This document shows positions 22,830 to 35,804 of a stretch of DNA of 64,000 nt, one piece after another. Origin of the DNA: Schistosoma mansoni (taxonomy: Eukaryota > Platyhelminthes > Trematoda > Strigeidida > Schistosomatidae); assembly GCF_000237925.1 (NCBI RefSeq), contig NW_017386028.1, positions 2,035,805 through 2,099,804 of the forward strand. The letters are read 5' to 3'. The notes beneath the pieces were generated by a model. It saw only the letters and a program-made list of their open reading frames with translations, was not told where the DNA came from and did no database searches. Numbering within the stretch: the stretch's first letter is position 1; every line of letters begins with the position of its first letter. The translations under genes and the position numbers were made by a program.

Positions 22830-23113
22830 CTTACATACTTACTTATTTATATACTTACTTACTTACTTACTTACTTACGCCTGTTACCCCCAATGAAGCA
22901 TAGGTCGTCGACCAGAATCCTCCAACCTACTCTGTCCTAGACCTTCCCTTGTTCACTCTTCTCATTTCTGTTTCCATTTCTCGGCTTAATGTGTTCTTTG
23001 ATCTTCAGGATTCCATGTGAGAGCTTGCCATGTGACTCAGTTAGGTGATTTCCTCAATGTATGTCCTATCCACTTCGAGCGCTTCTTCCTGATTTCTTCC
23101 TCTGCTGGAGATG
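22830..23113 (-). mobile_element. SR2-like LINE 3' end with 10-bp target-site duplication
   Basis: The left edge is a long CTTA repeat (the reversed TAAG tail), followed by CGCCTGTTACCCC and about 230 bp of LINE. GTGATCTTTA at 22820-22829 is repeated exactly at 23114-23123. Confidence 0.9.
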
Positions 23114-23284
23114 GTGATCTTTATTAATTCATTATTAAAAAAGGGTTTTATTAAAAGTTATTGTATTGTAAATGGGATATTTTGATTAGAAACTATTAAG
23201 ACTTTTTAATAGCTAATTCAATATAAATCAGTAGAGCACTCTTGCTACTTCATTTATTAGCTAGAACAAAAAACTCCCTAATCA

Positions 23285-23645
23285 TATGCTCACTAGTGAC
23301 TGGCTCCAAGAAGTATTTCCTGGAGTTCTAGGGAGAAGTAGTAACCAGCGGAGTTCAACCAGGTCTGTTGGGAGATATCAACTAACTGAAAACATTGGTG
23401 AAATGGTTGTTCAACTTCGTGGGTTGGTTGAAGTTAGACATTAACACCGTTGGATGCCGGCCAGCTCAATGGTCTGGTGGTTAAACGCTCGCACGCGAGA
23501 CTGACAGGTTCTGGGTTCGAATCTCGAGAGGTGGGATCGTGAATGCGCACTGCTGAGGAGTCCCGTAATGGGACGAAACGGCCGTCTAGTGTTTTCAGGT
23601 TTTCCATGGTGTTCTAACTTCAAATGACTCTTGATTTCAACTATA
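23285..23645 (+). repeat. Best-preserved copy of the second ribozyme SINE
   Basis: A 5' segment of about 180 bp is also found at 3135-3290 in reverse. It is followed by a tRNA-like head (AATGGTCTGGTGGTTAAACG, then the B box GGGTTCGAATC at 23513-23523), the intact hammerhead and the 3' end TTCCATGGTGTTCTAACTTC. The tRNA-like part looks like a polymerase III promoter. No protein is encoded. Confidence 0.8.
23547..23592 (+). ncRNA. Complete hammerhead ribozyme
   Basis: Stem I strand GCACTG (23547-23552), core CTGAGGA (23553-23559), stem II GTCCC/GGGAC (23560-23564 with 23570-23574, all five pairs Watson-Crick, loop GTAAT), GAAA (23575-23578), tiny stem III CGGCCG, cleavage triplet GTC ending at 23586, and the return strand TAGTGT (23587-23592). 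Stem I pairs over six positions with two G-U wobbles. The minimal stem III resembles that of Smα hammerheads, which often work as dimers. Self-cleavage is inferred. Confidence 0.75.
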
Positions 23646-23939
23646 TATAAAAAAAAAGAATGAGAAAAGGTTAGTAAAGATTAGAAAGTAGTTGACTACT
23701 AGTTAATGATAACAGTTTATTGACTTAACTGGCTGATAAAAATCCTGTATTTATTATTAATAAAAAATCAGTCATCATAAAAGTAGCTAGTTGGTATGAA
23801 ACTTGTTAAGGACTATTAGTATTCAAATTAAATAAAAAATAAGCTAAATTTATGCTGTGAATAACTAAACTAATTACTATAACTCGAATCAATTGATGTA
23901 CGGAAAAATATTAACAAACCATCAGATATAGTGGAACCC

Positions 23940-24075
23940 TCAAAGCAATAAAGGAAAAGAAGCACACTAAAGAACATATTGCATCAGGAATTAGAGTCAG
24001 ACATCAACAGAATGAATAGCAATTGAAGATAACTGGGAATCAGAGCCTAGGACAGAGTTGGTTGGAGAGTTCTGG
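23940..24075 (+). mobile_element. SR2-like LINE fragment
   Basis: AAGAACATATTGCATCAGGA to AGAGTTGGTTGGAGAG corresponds to the family's 3' region. It directly faces the minus-strand copy that follows, so the pair forms an inverted arrangement. Confidence 0.65.
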
Positions 24076-24089
24076 TACAAACTTGTACA

Positions 24090-24478
24090 AACTTACTTAC
24101 TTACGCCTGTTACCCTCCAAAGGAGCATAATCCGCCGACCAGCATTCTCTAACTCACTCTGTCGTGAGCCTTCCTTTCTACTTCTATCCAATAGTTGTTC
24201 ATTCTTCTCATGTCTATCTCCATTTCTCGGCTTAATGTGTTCTTTGATCTTCCTCTCCTCCTTTGATCTTCAGGATTTCATGTGAGGGCTTGCCATGTGA
24301 CTCATTTGGGTGCTTTCCTCAATGTGTGACCTATCCACTTCCAGCACTTCTTCCTGATATCTTCCTCCGCTGGAATCTGGTTTGTTATCTCCCACAGTAG
24401 AATGTTGCTGATAGTGTCTGGCCAACAGATCCGAAGTATTTTGCGTACAACTGTTAATAAACACTTTTATCCTGTACA
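24090..24478 (-). mobile_element. SR2-like LINE 3' end
   Basis: It begins with the reversed tail (CTTACTTACTTACGCCTGTT) and continues to about 24478. The minus strand encodes a remnant of the same protein region as the other copies ([20 protein letters not shown]). Confidence 0.85.
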
Positions 24479-25008
24479 AACATCATAACAAAATAAAAGA
24501 TTTGTTACCCTTCAATCAATTTAATCTTTGAGACAATAAACATCTATACTTATGTATAACTTTAAAGTTTAATTTGTAATTACTGTTTCTAATAATTGCC
24601 CATTTGAAACTTCCATGGTATAAAATTATATTTATGTCATTAAATAGGAATAATATATTTGTAAACTCTCAGAGAATGAATTTGACGTAAATCCAACGTT
24701 TCGCCTGGCAATCTGGTTCAAGCTTTTTCAAGCCGCTCAAATACTGTGAAACTATTCGCTCTATATTTATATGTTATTATGTATACTACTTATTAATATT
24801 TTTTTACAAAATATTATCTTTTACTAAAAATTACAGAAAATGAGATCAAATTATTCTATTGATTCAGCTATAAATTTGATCTGAACTTTTCTTTTTTTTT
24901 AGCAAGAATTTATTTTATTCATTCGGGTTTTCATGTTGAAACTATTCCATTAAATCATGTCAATTAGTTCATATACATTGAGACTTGTATTCAAACTTAA
25001 CAATGAAT

Positions 25009-25369
25009 TGTAGTGACCTGCATTTCTCGACGAGAACACGATTGGAATAATGGAAACAATTATTATTATAACCAATTGTACCAGTGATTGTTTTATCGTA
25101 CTCATTGTTGTTTAATTGTATCAAAGTCACTTTTCGTCCCGCTACCCGCCTTGTTCGGTTCGAACTTTCTTACGCTCTGCCCTTACTGCCTGTACTCGTT
25201 GGCACGTCTCGGTATTCTTTCGATACTACGAGATTGCCAATAAATATACTCCATCTGGACCAGTTACAGTCTTCTGGTTTGCAAGTTATCAAAGGGACCA
25301 AGTCGGTTTTGGGCGCGTAATCTTATTGTAGTGGTGATCATAGTCAAACAAGACTCGACGCCATCTACA
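25009..25369 (+). mobile_element. Solo LTR of the CsRn1/Boudicca-like family
   Basis: A 361-bp sequence starts TGTAGTGACC and ends CTACA. It matches the LTRs of the element at 30139-35784 along its whole length with clear divergence. GAAT flanks it on both sides (25005-25008 and 25370-25373), a 4-bp target-site duplication. Internal sequence was presumably lost by LTR-LTR recombination. It is a fossil, older-looking than the LTRs of the larger copy. Confidence 0.85.
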
Positions 25370-25379
25370 GAATAATTAT

Positions 25380-28300
25380 CTAAGATTAAAAATGTTTAAT
25401 GAGATGACACTGATTTTGTCATTTTTTATGATTTATTTACATCATAATTTATGAAATCTAAATAATGTCTTAGTATCCTCAAAGATTTTAGTTTATTGAA
25501 TGATTGATATACTATTAAAAGGATCAAACATGAAGTACATTCACATAAAAGTCATTAGTAAAAGTAAATAAGTACAACTAATATGTTTAAATGACTAGCA
25601 AGTGTTTCATATATTTACTTTCAGCTATTGTTAAGATTTTATTCTTCACACAGGTATCTCATTTTGTGACATATATATTCATTTAACTTTGCAACGACAA
25701 AATAAAGACTTCACTTTTCGTTATTTGTTACAATTGACATATAATCATGCTTATATTCAGTATCTATTGTTTCACTGTATCAATGGTAAAGAAACGGATA
25801 TAATTGTTTGGTTGTACATACAATACCGCAATTATCAAAAAATAAACCCTGTCCATGTCGTTGGTTCTCCTGCTGTATTGGCCACGGCCTTTGATTGAAG
25901 ATCATAATAGTGTTATAACATTCTTTTAGGCATTTCTACACTACGTCGAAGTTTTGGCCTGAATTATTATTAAATAATACTGTCGGATCAAATCTTTCTC
26001 ATTATGCCATTGGTGTCACCACGTGCAGAGGAATCTTGTCAACCAAATGAACTCATTTGTGCCTGTTATCCCAGGAGCAGCTTACAAGTAACATTCATTT
26101 CATAACAACTGCTATCATTTTGTTATTTAATATACCATTTATATTGTTAACTTCTGCGTTACTCATAAACAGACACTTAGGCTTGTAGTGTTAATTCTTT
26201 TTTGGTATATTATTGGTAACTATGTGTAATGCTATATCTCGAATAAGCTCTTTTGGTGGGATTCACCATACTCCTTTATTAATATCCAAGCAAAGCCATG
26301 AATATGTGGTATGAGGTGAATATAAGCCATTGCTTCTTTGTTGTTAACACACGCTCTATTCTCACTGCCAGCGTTCTTCGGAGGAATATGTGAGGCGATG
26401 ACCACTGGTCATCAGATAGAGAGATTGTATCAGGCTTGAACATTTCATTCAATTTATCTTTTGCTCTAGAATTAAATTAATTATCAATAAGTCTCAACTG
26501 TTTAGAATGACTGTTTTCTGGGTAATAATAATGATAGTAACAATAATTTGTTCTGGAGTAATTTTCAGTTAAACGAGGCAGGGAAGTTTGCAGGCAAGAT
26601 TAAAATGCTACGAATGCCTATATGTTACAAGATATATTCATAATAGAACTAGGAGAAGAAATTTTAGTCTATTAGAATATTTTTAGGGTTAGTATGACTA
26701 GAATGTACGATGAAAAAGTTAACTCGTCTTATGGTGTAAGCTACTTATGTAAGCAGCTACAAGTAGTATGTAACACCGATCGGAAGTTGAAAACCTAGCA
26801 GCCAAAAGCTATGCAAGTGGACTTGATGAAAAGGGTAACGAAATTAGGAAGAAGTTGTGAACCAAAAGAATCATATAGAACGTGAAGGATAAATGATGGA
26901 AATTTGCAAACGAAGTATTCAATGCATAGTTATCATAATTTACCAAGAGATTCTGTAGGTATTTTGTTAAAATACATTTGGTAGTCCCCACCTTTGTTCT
27001 CGTTCATGATAGTCTTATTGACGTTGCGTTACGAAAGACAACTGGAGGTCGAGAAATAGTGCGATCATGATCCAGAACTGTTTACAGCAAGAAATGTTGG
27101 GATAAATGCTTAGAAGTTCAGTTAAAAACACCAGCTACAACATAATGTCTAGTAATTTATGATAGTAATCCACAGGTAATAGATTTAACAGTATTATAGT
27201 TGGAAGAACTATAAGTTCTTCTGACATATCGTAGGTGCCGAATAAGGCGTATGAAAGAGTCATGCTTTCCTCATACACTTTTGATGGTGCATTCTGATGA
27301 TTTTTAAGGAAGGAATAAAGGAAAGTTAGCAAATGAGATAGTATTTCTGACTAGTGAAGTTGAGTCGTTTATAATGAAAACATCGGGGTACAATTACTTA
27401 AACTTTTCTCATTTGATGAACTGTGAAGCTAGCGCATTCAGATGAGTTAAAAGAAAAACAAGTCAGTAGTACAAGGTACTATGAAGGTGAAGGAGATCTA
27501 AAAGGGCGAAAAAAGTTTAAGATCATATGGATCTCTAAAATATAGTAAGGAAAATTCAGTGCTTGGTTATGCAAATATCTCCGAGTTTTCGAGTGATTAT
27601 AGATTTCAATTATTCTTATTCGCTTCTTAAAATCATGAGTGAGCCCTTTTATTTACCGAAACAGTCTAGTTTGGTTTGTGGTAGCCTTTCTTGGTAGGAA
27701 TTCAAGTAAACTCAGGGTCAGAAGTCTGAGTCAGAGAAATGGTTTTCATAAGAAAGCAACACCAATATCATGAACCGTAAGGGGACGTATGCAGACAAAA
27801 TGCTCTACCCTAAAGGTAGGATTGCTGTTATTATGCTGCACTCTCACTTGGGTACAGACGAGTTAATTAACAGACTGGTGAGTCTTCTGAACTTGGTAAA
27901 GTACATAAACCCAAACAATGCACACAATTTTTTGCAATTGGTATCAAGAATATTATTTGCATTATCATTGGATTACGTACGGACAACCGAGGATTGTACA
28001 TGAATATTGACGTATTATATCTGTACATCACACCATAACTAGTAATTTATTCTCGTACAATCTCAACACAAACCTTGTCACAACAAGACTTTGATATTGT
28101 TTCCCTAAACATTATCTTACAAGGTCGATTCAGTGAGCAATACTATTGTTTATTCTCACCCGACCAATTCCAGTCATATTCATAATTTTAAGTCACGTAT
28201 TCTTTTTTATTATGTCTCAAGATACTTCCATTTTCGTGTTCCCTATGTCCTGTTTAATGGGGGACATACCTCTACTACCCTTTAAAGCATATGACTGTGT

Positions 28301-30138
28301 ATTATAATTTGGTGTGTTAAAAGCATTTCTGTCACACCTGAAACCACCAGTTAAGCTACAAAGTTCAGTTTTACTACTCCGTACAACCGGATGAGACTGT
28401 AGACCAAGTGAGTGATGTCATACTAAAACCAGATATTTTGAAACAGAAAGTCATTAGAGCCCCCTCTTTTATCTGATCATTAAACGGTAGAGTAGCTTGT
28501 ATTAACACTCTTACGATCAATTTCGATAACGGTCAATCCCTATCAAACCCTTCCATATGACAGACAGGCATAGTAACAACTCGTTTATTTCTTTGTATTG
28601 ATAGAATCGCTATCGTACAGACGCAAGCATGTGTATTTAAATGCTTATTACATGCTACGCATATTTCTGTCTAACTCAAATTTAAATCTAGCTCGATGCA
28701 TTATTCTTCTCTCATATATCTGTGCTTGTATTATAAAAACAAGCTGCACCTTAATTCGCCTTTTTATTTGATGTGACCATAAATTTGCCACTATATTCGC
28801 TTGAAAGGACTTGTTGGCCTTTTTGCTTCAAATCAGCCTGATGTGTTTGTAATTCTGTGCTCCACACGAACAGGTAATAAATTGTAGTCACAGCTTTTTG
28901 TTGTCTGCCAAATTTATTCCCGTGTGGTCCCGTAATAACGGTTATCAGGGTAAACGTTCAACGGGGCAACGCACATTGTAGGACTTTAACGATCTACAAC
29001 TGAGCGATAATACGTCATCACAAATAAGGAGGAAAGTTATAGACATTTCGAGCGGCACGTAGATTGATCACAGGCGACTGCGGTGGTCAGTATTCGATAT
29101 TATCCTTAAACATCGTATATTGTTCGTCCTGATAACCGTTACTCGGTAATGCCCCAACGGTATATAAATCAGAAGGCGATTATGAAGTGTTGATTACGTT
29201 TATTATTGAACCACGCAGATATAGCCAAAATTACAGGCACGTTAAGCAAGCATGAAAGAGTAGTGCCGTAAAGCAATCGAATGAGCGTGCGAGTCGAATG
29301 AGCTAGTGATTGTAGAATCCAAACTAAGATTGGCTGAATAATAACTGTCTGGTTACGTAGAGACACGCGGACCACAATTGAAATCAAAACTAGGTGATTG
29401 AGGAAACAACAGTTCTAAACAAATATTACCACTCAGTTATTCAACCAATAATTGTTCTCTCAATAATCCATCGAACGCACCAAAAAGTAAGTGTTATTCT
29501 ATCCCTTTTTGGATAGATCAAGAAAAAGTCCGTTCAAAAGATAACGGTTTGTTGCTTTATAACACAATGTGTTTCCGATTCTGGAAAAGTGCTCCAATTC
29601 ACAATCAAAATGCACGATCCCAGTCAACTTAAGCAACACACTCAAAGAGGGGAACAATCAATATGGCTGCCGCCAAGATTAAATATCAACTAAAACAACA
29701 TAGATACAGTTCAGGGAGAAACATAGAAACTCAGTGAAAGCGAAAGAAAAAATGAGAAAACCATTATAAAATGAAACATAAAATCTCAAATGGTATCAAA
29801 AAGACTGACAAAGTGTACAACTAAAGATCCCGGTTTTCACTCTGTATACAGTTACATAAATCTACATACATTTATCCGAGTGCACTAAAGGTTTATTATT
29901 ATTGTTATTATTATTTTTTTAAAATTATTCGTTTATCTCAAAAGTCTATAACCATTACACTATTATTATCATGGTTGGACCCTTTCACTATGTGTTCATT
30001 TCTTTTCTCTCTCTCTCCTTTTTTTCCTTCTAAATAAATATTATTCTTAAGATTACGAAGTTTTGGATTAAGACAATAACTTGTGTTACGCTGAATTCAA
30101 CTTCTCAGACTCGTTTTATCTTTACTATGCATATACAC
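25380..30138. other. 4.8 kb without recognised genes
   Basis: AT-rich DNA with scattered GC-richer islands (28900-29400). The longest open stretches (for example 27770-28003) show no codon-like pattern or recognisable protein. An imperfect inverted repeat flanks 28928-29147 (GTAATAACGGTTATCAGG / CCTGATAACCGTTACTCGG). Nothing else is identified. Confidence 0.4.
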
Positions 30139-30495
30139 TGTAGTGACCGGCCAGTCTCGATAAGAACACGATTGGAATAATAGAAACAATTATTATTATT
30201 GTAACCAATTGTACCAGAGATTGTTTTACTGTGTTTGTTTAACTGTATCCGTTTCACTTCTTGTTCCATATACCGCCTGGTTTGGTTCGAGCTTGCTCAC
30301 GCACTGCTTGTTCGCTTGTACTCTTTGGCACGTCTCGGTATTATTTCGATACCACGAGATCGCCAATAATTATACTTGATCTGGACTAGTAAAGCCTTCT
30401 GATTTACGGGCTATCAAGGGAACCAAGTCATATTTGTACGCGTAATCGAATAGTAGTGGTGATCATAGTCCGTCCACGACTCGACATCCACTACA
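30139..30495 (+). repeat. 5' LTR
   Basis: A 357-bp direct repeat of 35427-35784, starting TGTAG and ending CTACA. Confidence 0.93.
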
Positions 30496-30606
30496 ACTGG
30501 TGAGCCGTATTTGGGACACGCACAACAAACTACAACTGGTGAGCCGTATTTGGAACACGCACAACCAACTGGTGAGCCGTTGTTGGAACACGCAATACAG
30601 CTGGTA
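30496..30606 (+). repeat. Tandem leader repeats after the 5' LTR
   Basis: AACTGGTGAGCCGT recurs three times (starting at about 30496, 30534 and 30568), each followed by a GGA/GACACGCA-like string. The first copy sits where the primer-binding site belongs, so the tRNA-primer site appears to be repeated. Confidence 0.75.
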
Positions 30607-33600
30607 ACCCAATCCATCGAGCACAAGTCAAACTTGGCCAATTCTCCAAACCAGATCAATCCGGTGAGTCTATTTATCTATCCACATCTGTTGCATATAT
30701 TCGTATTGATATTTTTCAATATATAATATTTTGGCAACTTAATATGGTAGATAACGATAAGAATAACATAAATATGATAGACTCCGAGATACAGGTTATC
30801 AGTTTTCGACCGGTTCCTTTCATCCCTCATGATCCAGAAGTCTGGTTCGCGGCACTGGAATCTCAATTTGAGATCCGCCGCATAACCAATCAAAGGCAGA
30901 AGTACGCCTACGCTTTGGAATCATTGCCCGGGGATCACCTAACCGCTGTCCGTGAGGTTGTCCTCAATCCGAACGTTCCAAACGTTTATGACCGTCTTAA
31001 GGATGCCATCCTTCGACATTTCCTCCCATCAAGAGAGGAACGATTGAGGACACTATTAGCACGTCACCCTATGGGTGATGCTAAGCCGAGCCACCACCTC
31101 ACGCGCCTGCAATCCCTTGCAGGAAACATGACAGCTGACTCTGAGATAGTCAAAGAGTTGTGGTTCGAAGCCTTACCAGTCAGTATCCAGCCAACCCTTA
31201 CGGCTCTGCTCGAGGACACCCCGCTCAACAAGGTGGCCCTCATAGCAGATAAGATTCTAGCACGAGTTAACACCAAAGACGATTATTTGGTTGCTAGTAC
31301 TTCCCATTCTAACGTCGATCTCGATGCTAGACGACCTCCGGCTCATGGGGATAGGGACAGATGTATCCATACTCGTCTCAGTTTCCGAGACCGCGCAAAT
31401 GTGCCAGCCCCCTACGCCCCCCGACCCAGGTCACAATCTCGAAAAGCCGTAACGACTCGCCCCAAGCGGGCATCTTCCAAGCCACGCCAGAAGGCGGTTT
31501 CGGAAGCGAGTCCAGGTTGGTGCTGGTTCCACCGTGCTTTCGGAGCCGGTGCCCGTCATTGTCGAGCTCCCTGCTCATACAAGGCGGGAAACTTCTCAGC
31601 CGGCGAGTAAATGCAGCCGTACTCGCCGGCACTTCACCTCAGGTTGGCCGTTTATTTTACGTGCACGATTATCGCACCAACGCTAGGTACCTTGTGGATA
31701 CGGGTGCCCAAGTTTCTGTCGTACCTATCGGTAACAGTAAGTCTCAAGCCACTATGCTTCGACTACGCGCTGCGAATGGCTCAGTCATTCCCACCTATGG
31801 TACACGACAACTTACGGTCAACCTGAGCAACCGACGACAGTATCTGTGGACGTTCATCATTGCCGATGTTCCCACAGCTATACTCGGTATCGATTTCCTA
31901 CAGCACTATGAATTGCTAGTCGATTCACGTAGGCTGCAGCTAATTGATACTTCGTCGAACAGCAACTTTATGGGCTTAAAGCCCACACAAACGCGTACCG
32001 AATCACAGGTGTATTTCATTCGCGTGACGATTTATTCCACGCTTTATTTCAGAAATTCCCCAAATTAACTAAGCCTCTCGAGGAAACTCCATCGGTGACC
32101 AATCGTGTGGTACACCACATAGTCACCCGCGGACCACCAGTCAGGGCAAGACCTCGCCGACTGGCACCGGACAAATTAGCTTTCGCTAAACGTGAGTTTG
32201 ACAATTTACTAGCTACTGGTATTATTCGTCCTTCTCACAGTCCTTGGGCCTCACCTCTCCACATGGTTCGAAAAAAGGATGGGGTTAGTTGGAGACCATG
32301 CGGAGACTACCGAGCGTTAAACACAGCTAAACGTTTCGATAGCTATCCCATCCCCCACATACATGACATCACGGCATCACTCAAGGGCACGACAATTTTT
32401 TCCAAGATCGATCTGGTACGAGCATATCACCAGATCCCAGTCGCTCTTGAGGATATAAAGAAAACTGCTATCACGACTCCTTTCGGTTTATTTGAGTTCC
32501 TACGAATGCCATTTGGATTACGGAATGCTGCTCAAACTTTCCAAAGGTTTATCGATAGCATTGTACGAGACCTAGATTTTGTTCACGTCTATATTGATGA
32601 CCTGCTAATCGCATCATCAAGCGTAGATGAACATAATCAACACCTAACGCTACTATTCCAGCGCCTTTCGGATAATGGAATAATAGTCAACCCCGACAAG
32701 TGTGAACTCGGGAAGAAGGAAATAAAATTCTTAGGTCATGTTATTAAGCATGAGGGTATTCTACCTTGTGAGGATAAAGTACGTACTATAATGGAGTACA
32801 CTGTACCGTCCACACTCAAGGAACTGAAGGCATTTCTCGGTTTGGTCAACTTCTACCGACGCTTCATTTCGCACGCGGCAGAACAGTTACGACCGTTAAC
32901 CGATTTACTTCGCGGTAATCCACGCAAACTGGAATGGAACGACGCCGCACGTACTGCATTTTCAGATATCAAAACGGCCCTAGCTCAAGCCACATTTCTC
33001 GTGCATCCTGACCCATCAGCCACGCTTAGTATAGCGGTTGATGCATCGGATTTCGCCATAGGAGCCGTTATGCAACAGAATATCTCCGGTAGTTGGCAGC
33101 CCCTCGAATTTTTCTCACGACGCCTCACTCCCACGGAGACGAGATATAGCGCTTTTGGTCGCGAACTGCTAGCAGCCTACTGCGCCATCAAACATTTCCG
33201 GCACGCTGTAGAAGGTCGTAAGTTCATCTTATTCACCGACCATAAGCCCTTAACGTATGCTCTGCATACCAAGTCTGACCGCTACTCACCACGAGAGTGC
33301 AGACATTTGGACTATATCTCCCAGTTCACGACAGACCTTCGTCACGTCAAAGGCGAGTCAAACTGTGTTGCTGATGCTTTATCACGTATCCAACTTAATG
33401 CAGTTACCTTGCCAATGCTTGACCTACCTGCTATAGCCGCCGCCCAAGCAAACGATACTTCATGCACGGAAGCACAACAGTCTACGTCCCTTCAGTGTCG
33501 GGAAGTACCCCTAGCTACTAGCTCAGGTACTATCCTATGCGATACTTCTACGGGCCTCCCTCGACCCATCGTACCCTCCGCTTATCGCCGTCTCGTCTTT

Positions 33601-35426
33601 GATGCCCTTCATGGTTTATCTCATCCTGGTATCGCAGCCACACTACGCCTCATCGCTGCACGATACGTCTAGCCGTCCATGAATAAAGATGTCCGTATGT
33701 GGGTAAAGCAATGCTTACAATGTCAACGATCAAAAGTGCACAGGCACGTAGCTGCCCCTATTGGCACTTTCGCTACGCCTGATGCTCGCTTCGATCACGT
33801 TCACATAGACATTGTAGGACCATTACCACCATCGCACGGGTATGATCACATACTCACGTGCATTGATCGTTTCACAAGATGGCCCGAAGCTATTCCCATC
33901 ACGTCTATTACGGCGGAGACAGTCGCTCACCGCTTCGTAGAACGATGGATAGCTATGTACGGTTGTCCCTCGACTGTCACGACTGACCGAGGACAACAAT
34001 TTGAGTCCGCATTATTCTCCTTACTAACACGGCTGCTTGGTACGGAACGCATACGCACTACCGCCTACCATCCAGCATCAAACGGTTTAGTTGAGCGGTT
34101 TCATCGCCAACTTAAAAGTGCTCTTCGAGCACACGAAAACAACAATTGGTACGAAACCCTTCCGCTCGTCCTCCTGGGAATCAGAACGAGTCTAAAGGCA
34201 GATATTCAATGTTCCGCCGCTGAACTTGTTTACGGCACGACATTGCGTCTACCTGGGGAATTTTTCACACCACGGAGCAGCACTAAGTTCGGCGAATCAG
34301 ACTACGTCCAACGACTGTCTGCATTCATGCGAACACTGACTCCGGTGTCAACTCGTATACAACATCGACAGGTCGCTCTCCCTCGAGAGTTATCTACCTG
34401 TTCACATGTTTTCATACGAGTAGATTCGGTACGCAAACCTCTACAACAGCCTTACGAAGGACCTTTTCACGTGATTTCCCGTCACGAAAAGACCTTCAAG
34501 GTTGATCGACGTGGCCGCATCGAAACAGTCAGCATTGATCGTCTCAAGCCAGCACACGTCGATGACAGTGCTATACCTGATAAGCCGAGACCCAATGTTA
34601 GACCCATCAGAGCTTCTAGCGGGATTTCTACATCTACTTCGGATCCCACGCTAGATGCACCTGAGACCTCATTCTCACGTCCCAGTCAACAGCACGTGTC
34701 ATCTGCCCCGTCTACGGACGAGACTTCCGTCTCACGTTCAGACCTGCAGACCACACTGCCCTTGACTGCGGATGAGATTGTAGGCTCACGAGGTTCGAAC
34801 GAGACTACCGTCTCACGTTCCGGTCGCCGAGTACGCTTACCCGTACGCTTTCTCGACTAACCTCATAACCAACTACGGATACAGTATAGGAATCTACCCC
34901 TATACTACACGAAAGCTACACTTTTCTCTTTTTCTTTCATTTTTTTGTTTACCCCGAGCCTACGCCTCTGACCATCGCTGTTCTGGTATCGTCAACTTTA
35001 GTCAATCTTGGCGAAAGCTGGCCTGATCACCCACGCTATAGTCAACGCACTCAGTCGATCTCTCTGACTCCAAATACGTATGATATACATTTGGTCCCGA
35101 ACATGGTCATCCTGGTCGCATCTGGTTCCTTGGCTCAATCTGGTTTCGTCCCACGTCTGCAGCGTTTCTGGTCCAGACCTCTACGAACGCAACCTTCAGA
35201 TTCTGGATACAAACCACTCTGGTGTAGCATGCTAATCCAAGTAATCAATACAGTACGTTCCTTCTGGTACCGTTCTACGTCAAAGACTTTTGGTGGCAAC
35301 TCGAGGATCAACGATCACTCCCTGTTCTGCCAACGCCTTCGTCCTACAATGGCACGTTTCGCGATCAGTCCCACGAACGAAACCGCTACGTATCGAGAGA
35401 GTAAACCCTTTCTAGCGGGGGGCTCC

Positions 35427-35784
35427 TGTAGTGACCGGCCAGTCTCGATAAGAACACGATTGGAATAACAGAAACAATTATTATTATTGTAACCAATTGT
35501 ACCAGAGATTGTTTTACTGTATTTGTTTAACTGTATCAGTTTCACTTCTTGTTCCGCTATCCGCCTTGTTTGGTTCGAACTTGCTCACGCACTGCTCATT
35601 TTGCCTGTACTCTTTGGCACGTCTCGGTATTATTTCGATACCACGAGATCGCCAATAAATATACTTGATCTGGATTAATAAAGCCTTCTGATTTACGGGC
35701 TATCAAGGGAACCAAGTCGTTTTCGGACGCGTAATCGAGTAGTAGTGGTGATCATAGTCCGTCCTCGACTCGACATCCACCACA
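35427..35784 (+). repeat. 3' LTR
   Basis: A 358-bp direct repeat of 30139-30495, preceded by the G-rich polypurine stretch GCGGGGGG. It is followed after 20 bp by the left arm of an inverted-repeat structure. Confidence 0.93.
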
Positions 35785-35804
35785 TCAGTAAGTGACCGTA
35801 GCGG

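Larger units (their letters stand above)
30139..35784 (+). mobile_element. LTR retrotransposon, Ty3/gypsy class, CsRn1/Boudicca-like; nearly whole fossil
   Basis: Length is about 5.65 kb. Parts in order: 5' LTR 30139-30495, leader with tandem repeats to about 30743, gag region about 30744-31610, protease about 31640-31960 (DTGAQ), reverse transcriptase about 32170-32800 (YIDDLLIAS), RNase H about 33030-33400 ([10 protein letters not shown]), integrase about 33690-34300 (TDRGQQF, NGLVERFHRQ) with a GPF/Y-type tail (YEGPFHV), a polypurine stretch before 35427, 3' LTR 35427-35784. Gag carries a C-H-C-C cluster (CWFHRAFGAGARHCRAPC) instead of a CCHC knuckle, which points to the CsRn1 clade. There is no envelope gene and no chromodomain. 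The two LTRs differ at very roughly 6-7% of positions by eye, so the insertion is not recent. The coding part looks almost whole, with a small number of breaks. No matching flanking duplication is visible (ACAC before, TCAG after). Confidence 0.93.

Noticed and set aside
27770-28003. 77-codon open frame
   Set aside because: It has no recognisable motif, no splice-linked neighbours and no codon bias. It is within chance expectation for 4.8 kb.
30511-30726. 71-codon open frame in the LTR element leader
   Set aside because: It is produced by the in-phase tandem leader repeats and has no family features.
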